Origin: Psychrobacter sp. 4Bb
GTDB taxonomy: Bacteria > Pseudomonadota > Gammaproteobacteria > Pseudomonadales > Moraxellaceae
Direction: 5' to 3'
DNA length: 64,000 bases
Assembly (NCBI RefSeq): GCF_002836735.1
Contig: NZ_PJAS01000053.1
Coordinates: 1-64,000, forward strand
Below are positions 55,250 to 63,358 of this stretch, one piece after another (within the stretch, counting starts at the first letter, position 1; every line of letters starts with the position of its first letter). Both the position numbers and the translations under genes were made by a program. The notes beneath the pieces were generated by a model, which was given only the letters and a program-made list of their open reading frames with translations, was not told the DNA's origin and did not search any database.

Positions 55250-56281
55250 ATGTCTATTGATTTTCCCATTTTATCTTCGTCCTCGACTTTGTCTGATCAT
55301 CCATTGTTGCAGCCATTAAATATCGGTGGCCTGACGATTGAAAACCGTCTAATGGTCGCACCGATGGCAGGCGTGACGGACAACCCTTTTCGCCGATTGT
55401 GCAAATCATTTGGCGCAGGTCATGCGGTCAGCGAAATGATCATCGCTGATACGGCCCTTTATGCACGCAAAAAATCCTTGTACCGTGCCAATTTTGACAA
55501 TGAGATTGCGCCTATCTCGGCACAGATAGCAGGTGCTGAGCCGGACAAACTGGCTGAAGCGGCTCGTTATCAAATTGATAATGGCGCACAGATTATCGAT
55601 ATCAATATGGGCTGTCCAGCCAAAAAGGTCTGTCGTAAGCTGGCAGGCTCTGCATTGTTGCAAGACGAAGATTTGGTCGCGCGCTTGCTAGATGCCACGG
55701 TCAATGCGGTGGATGCACCTGTCACGCTAAAGACACGTCTAGGGTTTGAGAATGGTCGTGAAAACATCTTACGAGTCGCCAAGCGTGCTGAGCAGGCCGG
55801 CATTGCAGCAATTGCTATTCATGGACGTACGCGTGAAGACATGTACACAGGCAGTGCACGCTATGAGCTAATACGCGAAGTCAAAGAAAGCATTAGCATT
55901 CCTGTTATTGCCAATGGCGATATCGATAGCGCACAAAAAGCTCAACACGTGTATGAGATGACTGGCTGTGATGCGGTGATGATTGGGCGTGCTGCACAAG
56001 GTCAGCCGTGGATATTTCGTGATATTGAGCATTTTTTGCGTACTGGCGAGCGCCTAGAGGCACCAAGCGTTAGTGAGATAAAAGAGATCGTACTGGCCCA
56101 TTTGCAAGAGCTTTATGATTTCTACGGGGAGTACTCAGGCTGCCGCATCGCTCGCAAACATATCGCTTGGTATACGACAGGCATTCCAAATTCTAACGCC
56201 TTTAGACAGGCGATGTATGGTGAAGAAAGTACGGTTGGGCAATTTAAAGTGGTCGAGACTTTTTTGCAGGCGCACGAGTAG
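55250..56281 (+). CDS. dusB: tRNA-dihydrouridine synthase B
   Basis: A flavin enzyme that reduces uridine to dihydrouridine in tRNA. The 343-residue protein has VAPMAGVTDNPFR, the catalytic Cys122 in NMGCPAKKVCRKLAGSALL, the lysine in TLKTRLGF, AIHGRTREDMYTG and VIANGDIDS. AKKVCRKLAGSALL identifies the DusB branch. A ~20-residue lead precedes the barrel. No fis gene follows, although dusB-fis is the usual enteric order. There is no ribosome site between the terminator stem and the ATG. Confidence 0.92.
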   Translation: MSIDFPILSSSSTLSDHPLLQPLNIGGLTIENRLMVAPMAGVTDNPFRRLCKSFGAGHAVSEMIIADTALYARKKSLYRANFDNEIAPISAQIAGAEPDKLAEAARYQIDNGAQIIDINMGCPAKKVCRKLAGSALLQDEDLVARLLDATVNAVDAPVTLKTRLGFENGRENILRVAKRAEQAGIAAIAIHGRTREDMYTGSARYELIREVKESISIPVIANGDIDSAQKAQHVYEMTGCDAVMIGRAAQGQPWIFRDIEHFLRTGERLEAPSVSEIKEIVLAHLQELYDFYGEYSGCRIARKHIAWYTTGIPNSNAFRQAMYGEESTVGQFKVVETFLQAHE

Positions 56282-56360
56282 TAATCGCTTAAATATTGTT
56301 TTATAAATCAGTGCTAGTTATTTCTATGCATCGTTTCTTGATGGCATTTTTGTCCAACAG

Positions 56361-56762
56361 CTATGCTTTATCAATTGGCACAGTATGATTGTCAGTATCA
56401 GACTGTTTGTCAGGCACAGGTTTTCTTTTTTGCCAAGGGAATCGACCTTCTAGTTCAACTTGTAGCGATAAGCTTAAAAAGGTTCGAATCAGTACGATAA
56501 AACCTAGCACCAGTACGCTGCGTAGCGATGGCTCGGTGACGACAGTAGCCACGATATCAGCGGCGATTAGCACCTCTAATCCCAACAATATAGACTTGCC
56601 TACGGTCTGTCTGATCTCTACATAAGTATCATTATTAAAATGCCTCGACGATCGAAAAGCCCTATATAAAGCAAGAAATAGCCCAAAAAACATAATGAGG
56701 ACGCCAATGACTTCGATCATTTTGGCAATTAAGTCGATATAGTGAGTTAGTGTGTCTATCAA
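56361..56762 (-). CDS. DUF1622 membrane protein
   Basis: A 133-residue inner-membrane protein with three hydrophobic segments, (MIEVIGVLIMFFGLFLALY, a middle one around LLGLEVLIAADIVATVV, and LVLGFIVLIRTFLSLSL), and the basic loop RQTVGKSILLGLE. This matches the uncharacterised DUF1622 family. The C-terminal ~25 residues are charged and probably cytoplasmic. Function unknown. It ends convergently with dusB. Confidence 0.82.
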   Translation of the reverse strand: MIDTLTHYIDLIAKMIEVIGVLIMFFGLFLALYRAFRSSRHFNNDTYVEIRQTVGKSILLGLEVLIAADIVATVVTEPSLRSVLVLGFIVLIRTFLSLSLQVELEGRFPWQKRKPVPDKQSDTDNHTVPIDKA

Positions 56763-56795
56763 AGCAGATACTCCTAATAATTAATCAGAAAAAAG

Positions 56796-56829
56796 CTTAG
56801 CACTTAACACTTGGCACTTAGCACTTAGG
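56796..56829. repeat. Short tandem CACTTA repeats
   Basis: Four spaced copies of (A/C)ACTT(A/G) (agCACTTAaCACTTggCACTTAgCACTTA) just past the start of the DUF1622 gene, in the gap to the acr1-like gene. No function assigned. Confidence 0.5.
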
Positions 56830-56894
56830 AATTAACAATAAGCTAAAAATGTATTTATAAATATTTATGTCGACGACGAAATTTGTAAAGGTCC

Positions 56895-56906
56895 CGTTAG
56901 CTAACG
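56895..56906. promoter_or_regulatory. 12-bp perfect palindrome upstream of acr1-like gene
   Basis: CGTTAGCTAACG lies about 90 bp before the ATG at 56998, in a good position for an operator overlapping or preceding the promoter. The cognate regulator is unknown. Confidence 0.35.
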
Positions 56907-56997
56907 CCCACTATGGTTTTGTTCACTCCATACGACATTTTTTTGCTATGCTATAACCGAATACCAATAACTATAGAATAAACGAAAAGGACTTTTT

Positions 56998-57885
56998 ATG
57001 GCCAATCTCTCGAAAAAAGCAATTACCAAAGCCGTCAAAGGCAAGAATATTATCATCACAGGCGCTTCAAGTGGTATCGGCGAGCGTACGGCTTTTTTGC
57101 TCAGTGAATGTGGTGCGCATGTTATTTTGCTGGCCCGTACTGAAGATAAGCTAAAAATGGTCAAGGAAAACATTGAAACGCTTGGCGGCGCGGCTAGCTA
57201 CTATCCATGTGATCTGACCAATATGGATGAGATTGAAAAAGCCAGTGAAAAGATTTTGGCTGACTTTAAGCATGTCGATGTACTAGTCAACAATGCGGGT
57301 CGTTCGATTCGCCGTTCAGTGCATGAATCGGTCAACCGTTTTCATGACTTTGAACGTACCATGGAGATTAATTATTTTGGCGCGGTCAAAATCATTCTTG
57401 GTTTCTTGCCAACGATGATTGGTCGTCAAACTGGTCAAATCGTGAATATATCCTCAATTGGGGTATTGGCTAATAGCCCTCGCTTTTCAGCGTATGTCGC
57501 GTCAAAGGCAGCTTTAGATGCATTTAGTCGCTGTTTGGCTGCTGAAGTCAAAGGCGATAACATCAAAGTAACCAATATCTTTATGCCACTTGTGCGTACC
57601 CCGATGATTGCGCCAACCAAGCTGTATCGCTATATGCCAGCATTGATGCCTGACGAAGCCGCGATGATGGTCGCAAAAGCCATCGTTCATAAGCCAAATA
57701 GCATTGCTAGTAATATGGGTAAATTTGCCTCGGCGACTTATTCACTGGTACCAGCCTTTAACGTTGGCGTTCAGTCCATTGGCTATCGCATTTTCCCAAG
57801 TTCGACTGCTGCACAAACGACGGATAGCAAGCCTAACCTTGCTCAGCGTGCCTTTGCCAAAATTCTTCCTGGTGAGCATCACTAG
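56998..57885 (+). CDS. acr1: Fatty acyl-CoA reductase, Acr1 type (SDR)
   Basis: A 295-residue short-chain dehydrogenase. Motifs are GASSGIGE (~22-29), NNAGRSIRRSVHES, the Ser in NISSIGVLANS, YVASKAALDAFSRCL and the C-terminal LVRTPMIAPTKLYRY, FPSSTAAQ and KILPGEHH. From memory, length and all of these stretches agree closely with Acinetobacter Acr1, which reduces long-chain acyl-CoA to fatty aldehyde for wax-ester synthesis. That annotation is therefore strong by motif but was not aligned here. No wax-ester synthase is in the window. Monocistronic with a strong terminator. Confidence 0.88.
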   Translation: MANLSKKAITKAVKGKNIIITGASSGIGERTAFLLSECGAHVILLARTEDKLKMVKENIETLGGAASYYPCDLTNMDEIEKASEKILADFKHVDVLVNNAGRSIRRSVHESVNRFHDFERTMEINYFGAVKIILGFLPTMIGRQTGQIVNISSIGVLANSPRFSAYVASKAALDAFSRCLAAEVKGDNIKVTNIFMPLVRTPMIAPTKLYRYMPALMPDEAAMMVAKAIVHKPNSIASNMGKFASATYSLVPAFNVGVQSIGYRIFPSSTAAQTTDSKPNLAQRAFAKILPGEHH

Positions 57886-57913
57886 AATCAATTCGTTATC
57901 AGGCTCGAATTTG

Positions 57914-57943
57914 AAAAAAAGGATACTACGGTATCCTTTTTTT
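57914..57943 (+). terminator. Intrinsic terminator after acr1-like gene
   Basis: Seven A residues, GGATAC, loop TACG, GTATCC, seven T residues. Confidence 0.95.
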
Positions 57944-58072
57944 ATGCCTTAAAAATACTATTAAGCAGTATAAAAGCCTCTTCGCTGCCATTGTGTGAAA
58001 GACTTAGTTATACGTTAAATAAATCCTTAAAACTTCCGCTGTTAAATTTCCTACGTATCTTTAATTCTAAGA

Positions 58073-58093
58073 AAGATGAATAAAATTCATCTT
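58073..58093. promoter_or_regulatory. MetR-type box upstream of mesX-mesD
   Basis: Nine-bp perfect arms AAGATGAAT and ATTCATCTT around three A residues. It contains the MetR consensus TGAA-N5-TTCA at 58077-58089. A TATGAT at 58135-58140 could be the -10, placing the box just upstream of the -35 region, where an activator would bind. Confidence 0.6.
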
Positions 58094-58162
58094 ATGTTTA
58101 AATTGTATCGTTTTTATTCATGTTTAGATTTAGGTATGATTCACCTCATACACAGATTTGGT

Positions 58163-58177
58163 TTTATCTCAGATAAA
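58163..58177. promoter_or_regulatory. Small inverted repeat in the mesX leader
   Basis: TTTATC and GATAAA arms with TCA between them, 17 bp before the mesX ATG. It may form a weak hairpin near the ribosome-binding site AAGGTAG. Confidence 0.3.
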
Positions 58178-58194
58178 TAAGGTAGCGGATCACC

Positions 58195-59232
58195 ATGAGT
58201 AAAGAATTCAATTGTTCAATTAAGCACATTCGTTTTGACGAAAACTATCAGCCTGCAGATAGCACGCGTTTGACGACTAACTTTGCAAATTTGGCACGCG
58301 GCGAGCACCGCCAAGAGAACTTACGCAAAACGTTAACCATGATCAATAACCGCTTTAATGCATTGGCGCATTGGGATAATCTGACAGCAGATCGTTATTC
58401 TGTTGAAGTTGATATCATCTCTGTCGATCTAGATGTTAAAGGCAATGGTCAGACGTTTCCTATTATCGAAACGCTAAAAACAACGATTGTGGATCACAAA
58501 GAAAACAAGCGTATCGACGGTATGGTTGGCAACAGTTTCTCCTCTTACGTGCGTGATTATGATTTTAGTATTGTGTTACCAGAGCATCGCGACAAAAACC
58601 TAGCATCCATAACGCCAGATAATTTTGGTGAGTTGCACGGCAAGCTGTTTCAATATTTATTGAACTCAGAGGCTTACAACGCTCATTTTCACAAAAAACC
58701 TGTGATTTGCCTGAGCGTGTCAACCAGCAAGACTTACTATCGTACTGTCAATCAGCATCCTGTATTGGGTATTGAATACAAGCAAGATGAATACTCGTTG
58801 ACCGACGACTATTTTTATAAAATGGGCTTAACGGTACGTTATTTTAAGCCTGAGGGTAGCGCCGCGCCATTAGCATTTTATTTTGCAGGGGACTTGCTCA
58901 GTGATTACACTGATCTTGAGCTGATTAGTGCAATCAGTACCATGGAGACCTTTCAGAAGATCTACCGTCCTGAGATTTACAATGCCAACTCAAGCGCTGG
59001 ACAAGTGTATCAACCTAGCCTGAATTACCAAGACTATTCATTGACGCAAGTAGTCTATGACCGCGCCGAACGTAGTCAGATGGCAGTAACCCAAGGCAGA
59101 TTTACAGAGACGCATTTTATCAAGCCGTATCAAACCATCCTTGAGGAATGGGCTGCAAGCTATGATGTAACAGGCGAGACTGCTCAAAAAGAAGCCGCTG
59201 ACAAGAAAGCGGCTAGGAAGCAAGCCGCTTAA
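58195..59232 (+). CDS. mesX: DUF1852 protein, MesX-like
   Basis: A 345-residue protein of the DUF1852 family: FNCSIKHIRFDENYQPADST, LTTNFANLARGEHRQENLR, NRFNALAHWDNLTADRYSV and the C-terminal QDYSLTQVVYDRAERSQMAV. Such proteins are encoded beside a short MetE-like protein and, from published work on folate-independent methionine synthases, are called MesX and required with MesD in aerobes. It probably supplies the methyl donor by an oxygen-dependent step; that mechanism is inference. It is first in a four-gene plus-strand run to 61865, with AAGGTAG upstream. Confidence 0.88.
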   Translation: MSKEFNCSIKHIRFDENYQPADSTRLTTNFANLARGEHRQENLRKTLTMINNRFNALAHWDNLTADRYSVEVDIISVDLDVKGNGQTFPIIETLKTTIVDHKENKRIDGMVGNSFSSYVRDYDFSIVLPEHRDKNLASITPDNFGELHGKLFQYLLNSEAYNAHFHKKPVICLSVSTSKTYYRTVNQHPVLGIEYKQDEYSLTDDYFYKMGLTVRYFKPEGSAAPLAFYFAGDLLSDYTDLELISAISTMETFQKIYRPEIYNANSSAGQVYQPSLNYQDYSLTQVVYDRAERSQMAVTQGRFTETHFIKPYQTILEEWAASYDVTGETAQKEAADKKAARKQAA

Positions 59233-59286
59233 CTGAGCATCACTCATCAACATAATAAAAAATAAATTAACTAGAAGATAAATCGT

Positions 59287-60315
59287 ATGAAACTACTATT
59301 ACCGACGTCTACCGCTGGCAGCTTACCAAAACCTTCTTGGCTAGCAGAACCAGAGAAAATTTGGTCACCTTGGGCGTTAGAGGGCGAGCAGTTGCTTGAA
59401 GCCAAGCAAGATGCGCTGCGTGTATCATTGCAAGAGCAGCAGCATGCAGGGATTGATATTGTGAGTGATGGCGAGCAGACCCGTCAGCACTTTGTGACTA
59501 CGTTCATCGAACACCTTGATGGTGTCGACTTTGAGAAGCGTGAGACGGTCAAAATCCGTAATCGCTATGATGCGAGCGTGCCATCAGTCGTTGGTGCGGT
59601 GAGCCGTCCGAAGTCCGTATTCGTTGATGATGCCAAGTTTTTACGTCAGCAAACCGATCAGCCAATCAAATGGGCGTTGCCAGGGCCGATGACGATGATT
59701 GATACGTTATATGACGGTCATTATAAAAGCCGTGAAAAATTGGCTTGGGAATTTGCTAAAATCCTGAACCAAGAAGCAAAAGAATTAGAAGCGGCTGGCG
59801 TTGATATTATCCAGTTTGATGAGCCAGCATTTAACGTGTTCTTTGATGATGTGAACGACTGGGGTATTGCAACTTTAGAGCGCGCCATTGAAGGTCTAAA
59901 ATGTGAGACAGCTGTGCATATTTGCTACGGTTATGGCATCAAAGCCAATACCGATTGGAAAAAGACACTGGGCTCAGAGTGGCGCGAATACGAAAAAGCG
60001 TTCCCTAAACTGCAACAGTCGAAAATCGATATCATTTCCCTTGAGTGTCAAAACTCACGTGTGCCTATGGATCTGATCGAGCTGATTCGCGGTAAGAAAG
60101 TGATGGTCGGTGCCATTGACGTGGCAACCAACACTATCGAGACACCAGAAGAGGTGGCAGATACGCTACGCAAAGCGCTACAATTTGTCGATGCTGACAA
60201 GCTGTATCCTGCGACCAACTGCGGCATGGCACCTTTGTCTCGCCAAGTCGCACGTGGTAAGCTCGCAGCCTTAAGCGCTGGTGCTCAAATCGTTCGTCAA
60301 GAGCTGACTGCTTAG
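59287..60315 (+). CDS. mesD: Methionine synthase, core-MetE type, MesD-like
   Basis: A 342-residue cobalamin-independent methionine synthase core, lacking the N-terminal half of MetE (~750 residues). The zinc ligands are present: His211 and Cys213 (AVHICYGYG), Glu253 (SLECQNS) and Cys312 (TNCGMAPLSRQ). The substrate loop DGEQTRQHF and IIQFDEPAF are also typical. With MesX it would make methionine without methyl-folate. It lies 54 bp after mesX, so the two are translated from one operon, and 105 bp before the flavin reductase gene. Confidence 0.92.
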   Translation: MKLLLPTSTAGSLPKPSWLAEPEKIWSPWALEGEQLLEAKQDALRVSLQEQQHAGIDIVSDGEQTRQHFVTTFIEHLDGVDFEKRETVKIRNRYDASVPSVVGAVSRPKSVFVDDAKFLRQQTDQPIKWALPGPMTMIDTLYDGHYKSREKLAWEFAKILNQEAKELEAAGVDIIQFDEPAFNVFFDDVNDWGIATLERAIEGLKCETAVHICYGYGIKANTDWKKTLGSEWREYEKAFPKLQQSKIDIISLECQNSRVPMDLIELIRGKKVMVGAIDVATNTIETPEEVADTLRKALQFVDADKLYPATNCGMAPLSRQVARGKLAALSAGAQIVRQELTA

Positions 60316-60420
60316 AGTTTAGCTGTTTAGGAAATTCTATTTAAAGAATTTCCCTTGCAAAACTAAAATTGAAGCACAATTTTTTAACGTTATTTTTTAA
60401 CGTTTCTCGGGATTGAAGCA

Positions 60421-60936
60421 ATGATTAAAGATAGGATTGACGCGACCGACTTTAGAGATGCCATGTCTTTGCTAACGACAGCGGTCAATGTGGTGACCAC
60501 ATCAGGTGCAACGGGCGTGCATGGGTTTACAGCATCGGCAGTATGTAGTGTCACAGACACACCGCCGACCTTGCTTGTCTGTATGAATCAAACGTCTCGG
60601 TCACATAGCTACTTTCTGGAAAATAAGATTTTAACTGTCAATGTGTTAGGCGCGCAACATGAGCAGCTGTCCAATGCTTTTGCCTCTAAACTGTGTTCAG
60701 AAGAACGATTTGAATATGGTTCTTGGACACAATTACAAACAGGCGCTCCTGTGTTGGAGGATGCCTTGGTCAGTTTTGATTGTGAGATTGAACAAATTCA
60801 AGAAGTCGGCACGCATAGCGTCTTTATGTGCCGCGTTGTCGCAATCAATCAGGCTGAGCCACAAGGCGGAACTGATGAAGGGTTGGTTTACTTTAACCGT
60901 GCCTATTCTAGAGTTGGGCAAGTGGAGCTTATTTAA
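60421..60936 (+). CDS. Flavin reductase-like protein
   Basis: A 171-residue FMN-binding split-barrel reductase of the HpaC type. Motifs are TTAVNVVTTSGATGVHGFTASA, SVTDTPPTLLVCMN, NVLGAQHEQLSNAFAS and the C-terminal GLVYFNRAYSRV. It supplies reduced FMN or FAD to a partner oxygenase. It is directly downstream of mesD; if MesX is an oxygen-dependent enzyme, this is a plausible electron donor, but this is inference. Confidence 0.9.
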   Translation: MIKDRIDATDFRDAMSLLTTAVNVVTTSGATGVHGFTASAVCSVTDTPPTLLVCMNQTSRSHSYFLENKILTVNVLGAQHEQLSNAFASKLCSEERFEYGSWTQLQTGAPVLEDALVSFDCEIEQIQEVGTHSVFMCRVVAINQAEPQGGTDEGLVYFNRAYSRVGQVELI

Positions 60937-61049
60937 TCCAATATCTATTATCCAATACCTAAGCCTATGGACTATTGCTCGTGCAAGATTAAGCAGTCAT
61001 TTAACTATAATAATCATCTCATTAAATCTAAATAAGAAGTAAATATCCT

Positions 61050-61865
61050 GTGGAATTAATAACTTTTTTAATAATAGGGGCGCTAGCAGGATTTGCTGCG
61101 GGGCTATTTGGAGTAGGCGGTGGCACTATTATCGTACCACTGCTATTTATCGTCTTTACGCAAATGGGTTACAGTCCTGATAGTATTATGCACTTGGCCT
61201 TGGGTACTTCACTGGCGACTATTATTGTTACATCCATAAGCTCGCTCATGGCGCATAACAAAAAGGGCGCAGTCATGTGGCCTGTCTTTAAAAATCTGAC
61301 GCCAGGTTTGGCGATAGGGTGCTTTTTAGGGGCGGGGATCGCAGGACAGATATCTGGGTTGTATCTTCAGTTGATTGTTGGTGTGTTTTTGCTTTGGGTC
61401 GCTTATAAAATGTTTATGGGTGGCAAAAAGAAAGCAGATAGCGATGCTGGTAATGTTCATATAGCTTTGCCTTCAAAGCCTAAGCAACTAGCAGCAGGGG
61501 CGGGTATCGGTATTGCTTCTGCTATTTTTGGGATTGGCGGTGGTAGCTTAACTGTACCTTATCTCACACGTTACGGTGTGGTTATGCAAAAAGCCGTTGG
61601 AACCTCAGCCGCATGTGGATTGCCTATCGCGATTGCAGGTGCGCTAGGGTTTATGTTCTTTGGTATGCAAGCTCAAGTCGACGTGCCCAATACGATTGGC
61701 TTTGTTCACATCTATGCTTTTTTAGGCATTAGCATTATGAGCTTCTTTACCGCCAAGCTAGGCGCAAAAGTCGCTCACGCATTATCGCCGCAGTTGCTGA
61801 AAAAATGCTTTGCAGTACTGTTGACCGTCGTAGGCTGTTACTTCTTATATAAAGGATTGCTCTAA
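61050..61865 (+). CDS. TauE/SafE-family sulfite/sulfonate permease
   Basis: A 271-residue inner-membrane protein with about eight helices. It contains the two family repeats GLFGVGGGTIIVPLL (N-terminal) and IFGIGGGSLTVPYL (C-terminal half), plus the LGTSLATIIVTSISS and KAVGTSAACGLPIA pair. It begins with GTG. TauE/SafE proteins export sulfite, sulfoacetate or related sulfur anions. It is 113 bp from the flavin reductase gene in the same orientation; the sulfur-amino-acid context fits sulfur-compound transport, but the substrate is unproven. Confidence 0.88.
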   Translation: MELITFLIIGALAGFAAGLFGVGGGTIIVPLLFIVFTQMGYSPDSIMHLALGTSLATIIVTSISSLMAHNKKGAVMWPVFKNLTPGLAIGCFLGAGIAGQISGLYLQLIVGVFLLWVAYKMFMGGKKKADSDAGNVHIALPSKPKQLAAGAGIGIASAIFGIGGGSLTVPYLTRYGVVMQKAVGTSAACGLPIAIAGALGFMFFGMQAQVDVPNTIGFVHIYAFLGISIMSFFTAKLGAKVAHALSPQLLKKCFAVLLTVVGCYFLYKGLL

Positions 61866-61924
61866 GTAATTTGAGATTAATTGACACTTGAAAGGATTCA
61901 AAGGCAGGTTTCCAATGAACTATT

Positions 61925-61957
61925 CGACTAGCTACATTCTTAAATTATAGCTAGTCG
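61925..61957. repeat. Inverted repeat between convergent genes
   Basis: Perfect 10-bp arms CGACTAGCTA and TAGCTAGTCG with a 13-base spacer. Lies between the TauE gene and the minus-strand gene at 62012. No T-run, so termination is uncertain. Confidence 0.55.
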
Positions 61958-62011
61958 GTATGTGGCTATATGGGGAATATGTTGAGCCAGTTTCTTATTT
62001 AGCTAAATCAC

Positions 62012-62476
62012 TTAACCAAATACTCGCCACAATATCCAAAACATTCCTATCATCAAGACAGCGATCACGAGCAGTCGTTTTAGCCAATAAGGTAGTAGAG
62101 GTTTCTTGTAGCCTAAGTCATTCAATTGACTATCGACACCATCTTGCAGCCCCTTAAACCCTTGACTCTGTTTGGTGGTTTTAACACGGTTTTTTACCAA
62201 TGGTCCAGGCTCGTCTTCCTCTTGCTCTCTATCAAAGCTGATGGCTTGATTTGGAATGCCTTGTTTACTAGCGATGGTGTTGAGCTTCTGTTGTTGCTTT
62301 ACTTTCAGCTGGGTCTCATAAGCATCAATTCTACTTTTGGCTTCATCCATACTGATGTTTTCGTCTGCTGCCAAAGTTTTAATAGCCATTACTAGGTTGT
62401 TTTTTTCGACCATCATAATGACGTCTCTTGGCAACTTGGTATTGACCGTTTTTGCGCTAGGGTCGGGGTTAAACAT
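62012..62476 (-). CDS. Tail-anchored protein with bL12-like N-terminus
   Basis: A 154-residue protein. The segment NNLVMAIKTLAADENISMDEAKSRIDAY resembles the C-terminal domain of ribosomal protein bL12 (KxxAIKxxRExTGxxLxEAK pattern); this is a pattern match only. A charged linker with a possible coiled coil follows, and the C-terminus is one transmembrane helix (LLVIAVLMIGMFWILWRVF). Probably a cytoplasmic protein anchored in the inner membrane by its tail. Function unknown. No signal peptide. Confidence 0.7.
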   Translation of the reverse strand: MFNPDPSAKTVNTKLPRDVIMMVEKNNLVMAIKTLAADENISMDEAKSRIDAYETQLKVKQQQKLNTIASKQGIPNQAISFDREQEEDEPGPLVKNRVKTTKQSQGFKGLQDGVDSQLNDLGYKKPLLPYWLKRLLVIAVLMIGMFWILWRVFG

Positions 62477-62554
62477 GACTGTCCTTATTACGGCGTATAA
62501 GTGTGAATGAGTGATATGCTCATTATAACCATGTTAGATAAGCAATGTTCAAGC

Positions 62555-62593
62555 AAAAAAATACCGCGGCCACTATGGTGACTGCGGTATTTT
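62555..62593 (-). terminator. Intrinsic terminator after ppa
   Basis: AAAATACCGC/GCGGTATTTT arms, further partial pairing in the loop, and a seven-T run on the minus strand. Confidence 0.92.
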
Positions 62594-62633
62594 ATTATTT
62601 ATCGTTACTGGCATTTTTGCCAATATTTGATAA

Positions 62634-63164
62634 TTATAGATCTTTCCAGCGTTGGATAGACTCTTTGATGACTTCTTTCGCTTCTGCGACATCGCCCCAA
62701 GATTCAACAACCGTCGTACCAGCTTTTTTCAAGTCTTTATAATGACTGAAATGGAACTCTAACTGGTTGATCAACTGCTTTGGTAGGTCTTCTAAGCTGT
62801 TGTAAGCATTGCCTGTGTCACGGTCATCAGCAGGGACAACAACGATTTTGTCATCTACTTCGCCATCATCGACAAACTTCATCACACCGATAACTTTGGC
62901 TTTTAAGAAAATACCAGTCGGTAGTGGCTGCTCAGTCAATAGCAATACGTCAAGCTCATCGCCGTCTTCGTCAAGTGTTTGTGGGATGAAACCATAGTTA
63001 CAAGGTTTGGCAAAAATCTGTGGGTCAATACGGTCAAGCTCAAATACTGCTAATTCGCGATTCCACTCAATTTTATGGCTGCTACCAGCTGGGATCTCTA
63101 CTACTACGTTGATGATGCCGCCGTCTACGTCGCCTGCGTCCAAAATTTTGTTAAAATCTGCCAT
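62634..63164 (-). CDS. ppa: Inorganic pyrophosphatase
   Basis: A family I soluble pyrophosphatase, 176 residues, the usual size. Motifs are IEIPAGSSHKIEWN-like opening, the metal-site DEDGDELDVLLL, KAKVIGVMKFVDDGEVDDK and the C-terminal EFHFSHYKDLKKAGTTVVESWGD. The frame can extend to 63176 through TTG-GAG, but that sequence is the Shine-Dalgarno of the ATG at 63164. It hydrolyses pyrophosphate to drive biosynthesis. Confidence 0.96.
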   Translation of the reverse strand: MADFNKILDAGDVDGGIINVVVEIPAGSSHKIEWNRELAVFELDRIDPQIFAKPCNYGFIPQTLDEDGDELDVLLLTEQPLPTGIFLKAKVIGVMKFVDDGEVDDKIVVVPADDRDTGNAYNSLEDLPKQLINQLEFHFSHYKDLKKAGTTVVESWGDVAEAKEVIKESIQRWKDL

Positions 63165-63358
63165 AAAATGCTCCAATTTGCTTTTGTTTTAAATATTTGA
63201 ATAAGGGGTTGAGCTAGGGGTACAGCAAGGATAGTTGCTGCGTCCGATTTGTACTGCATGCGATTATAGCAAGTTTGTACTGAATTTTCTCTTAATGCTT
63301 AAGTCTAAGCGTGCAAGATATTATGCAAAAAAAGATTATGCAAAAATAGGCTCAAAAC

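Noticed and set aside
56461-56490. tRNA (GGTTCGAATC stretch)
   Set aside because: No acceptor or other arms can be formed; it lies within the DUF1622 coding region.
63165-63176. TTG start for ppa
   Set aside because: The TTG-GAG bases are the Shine-Dalgarno of the ATG at 63164; the same pattern misplaces the start of the DUF11 gene at 13403.
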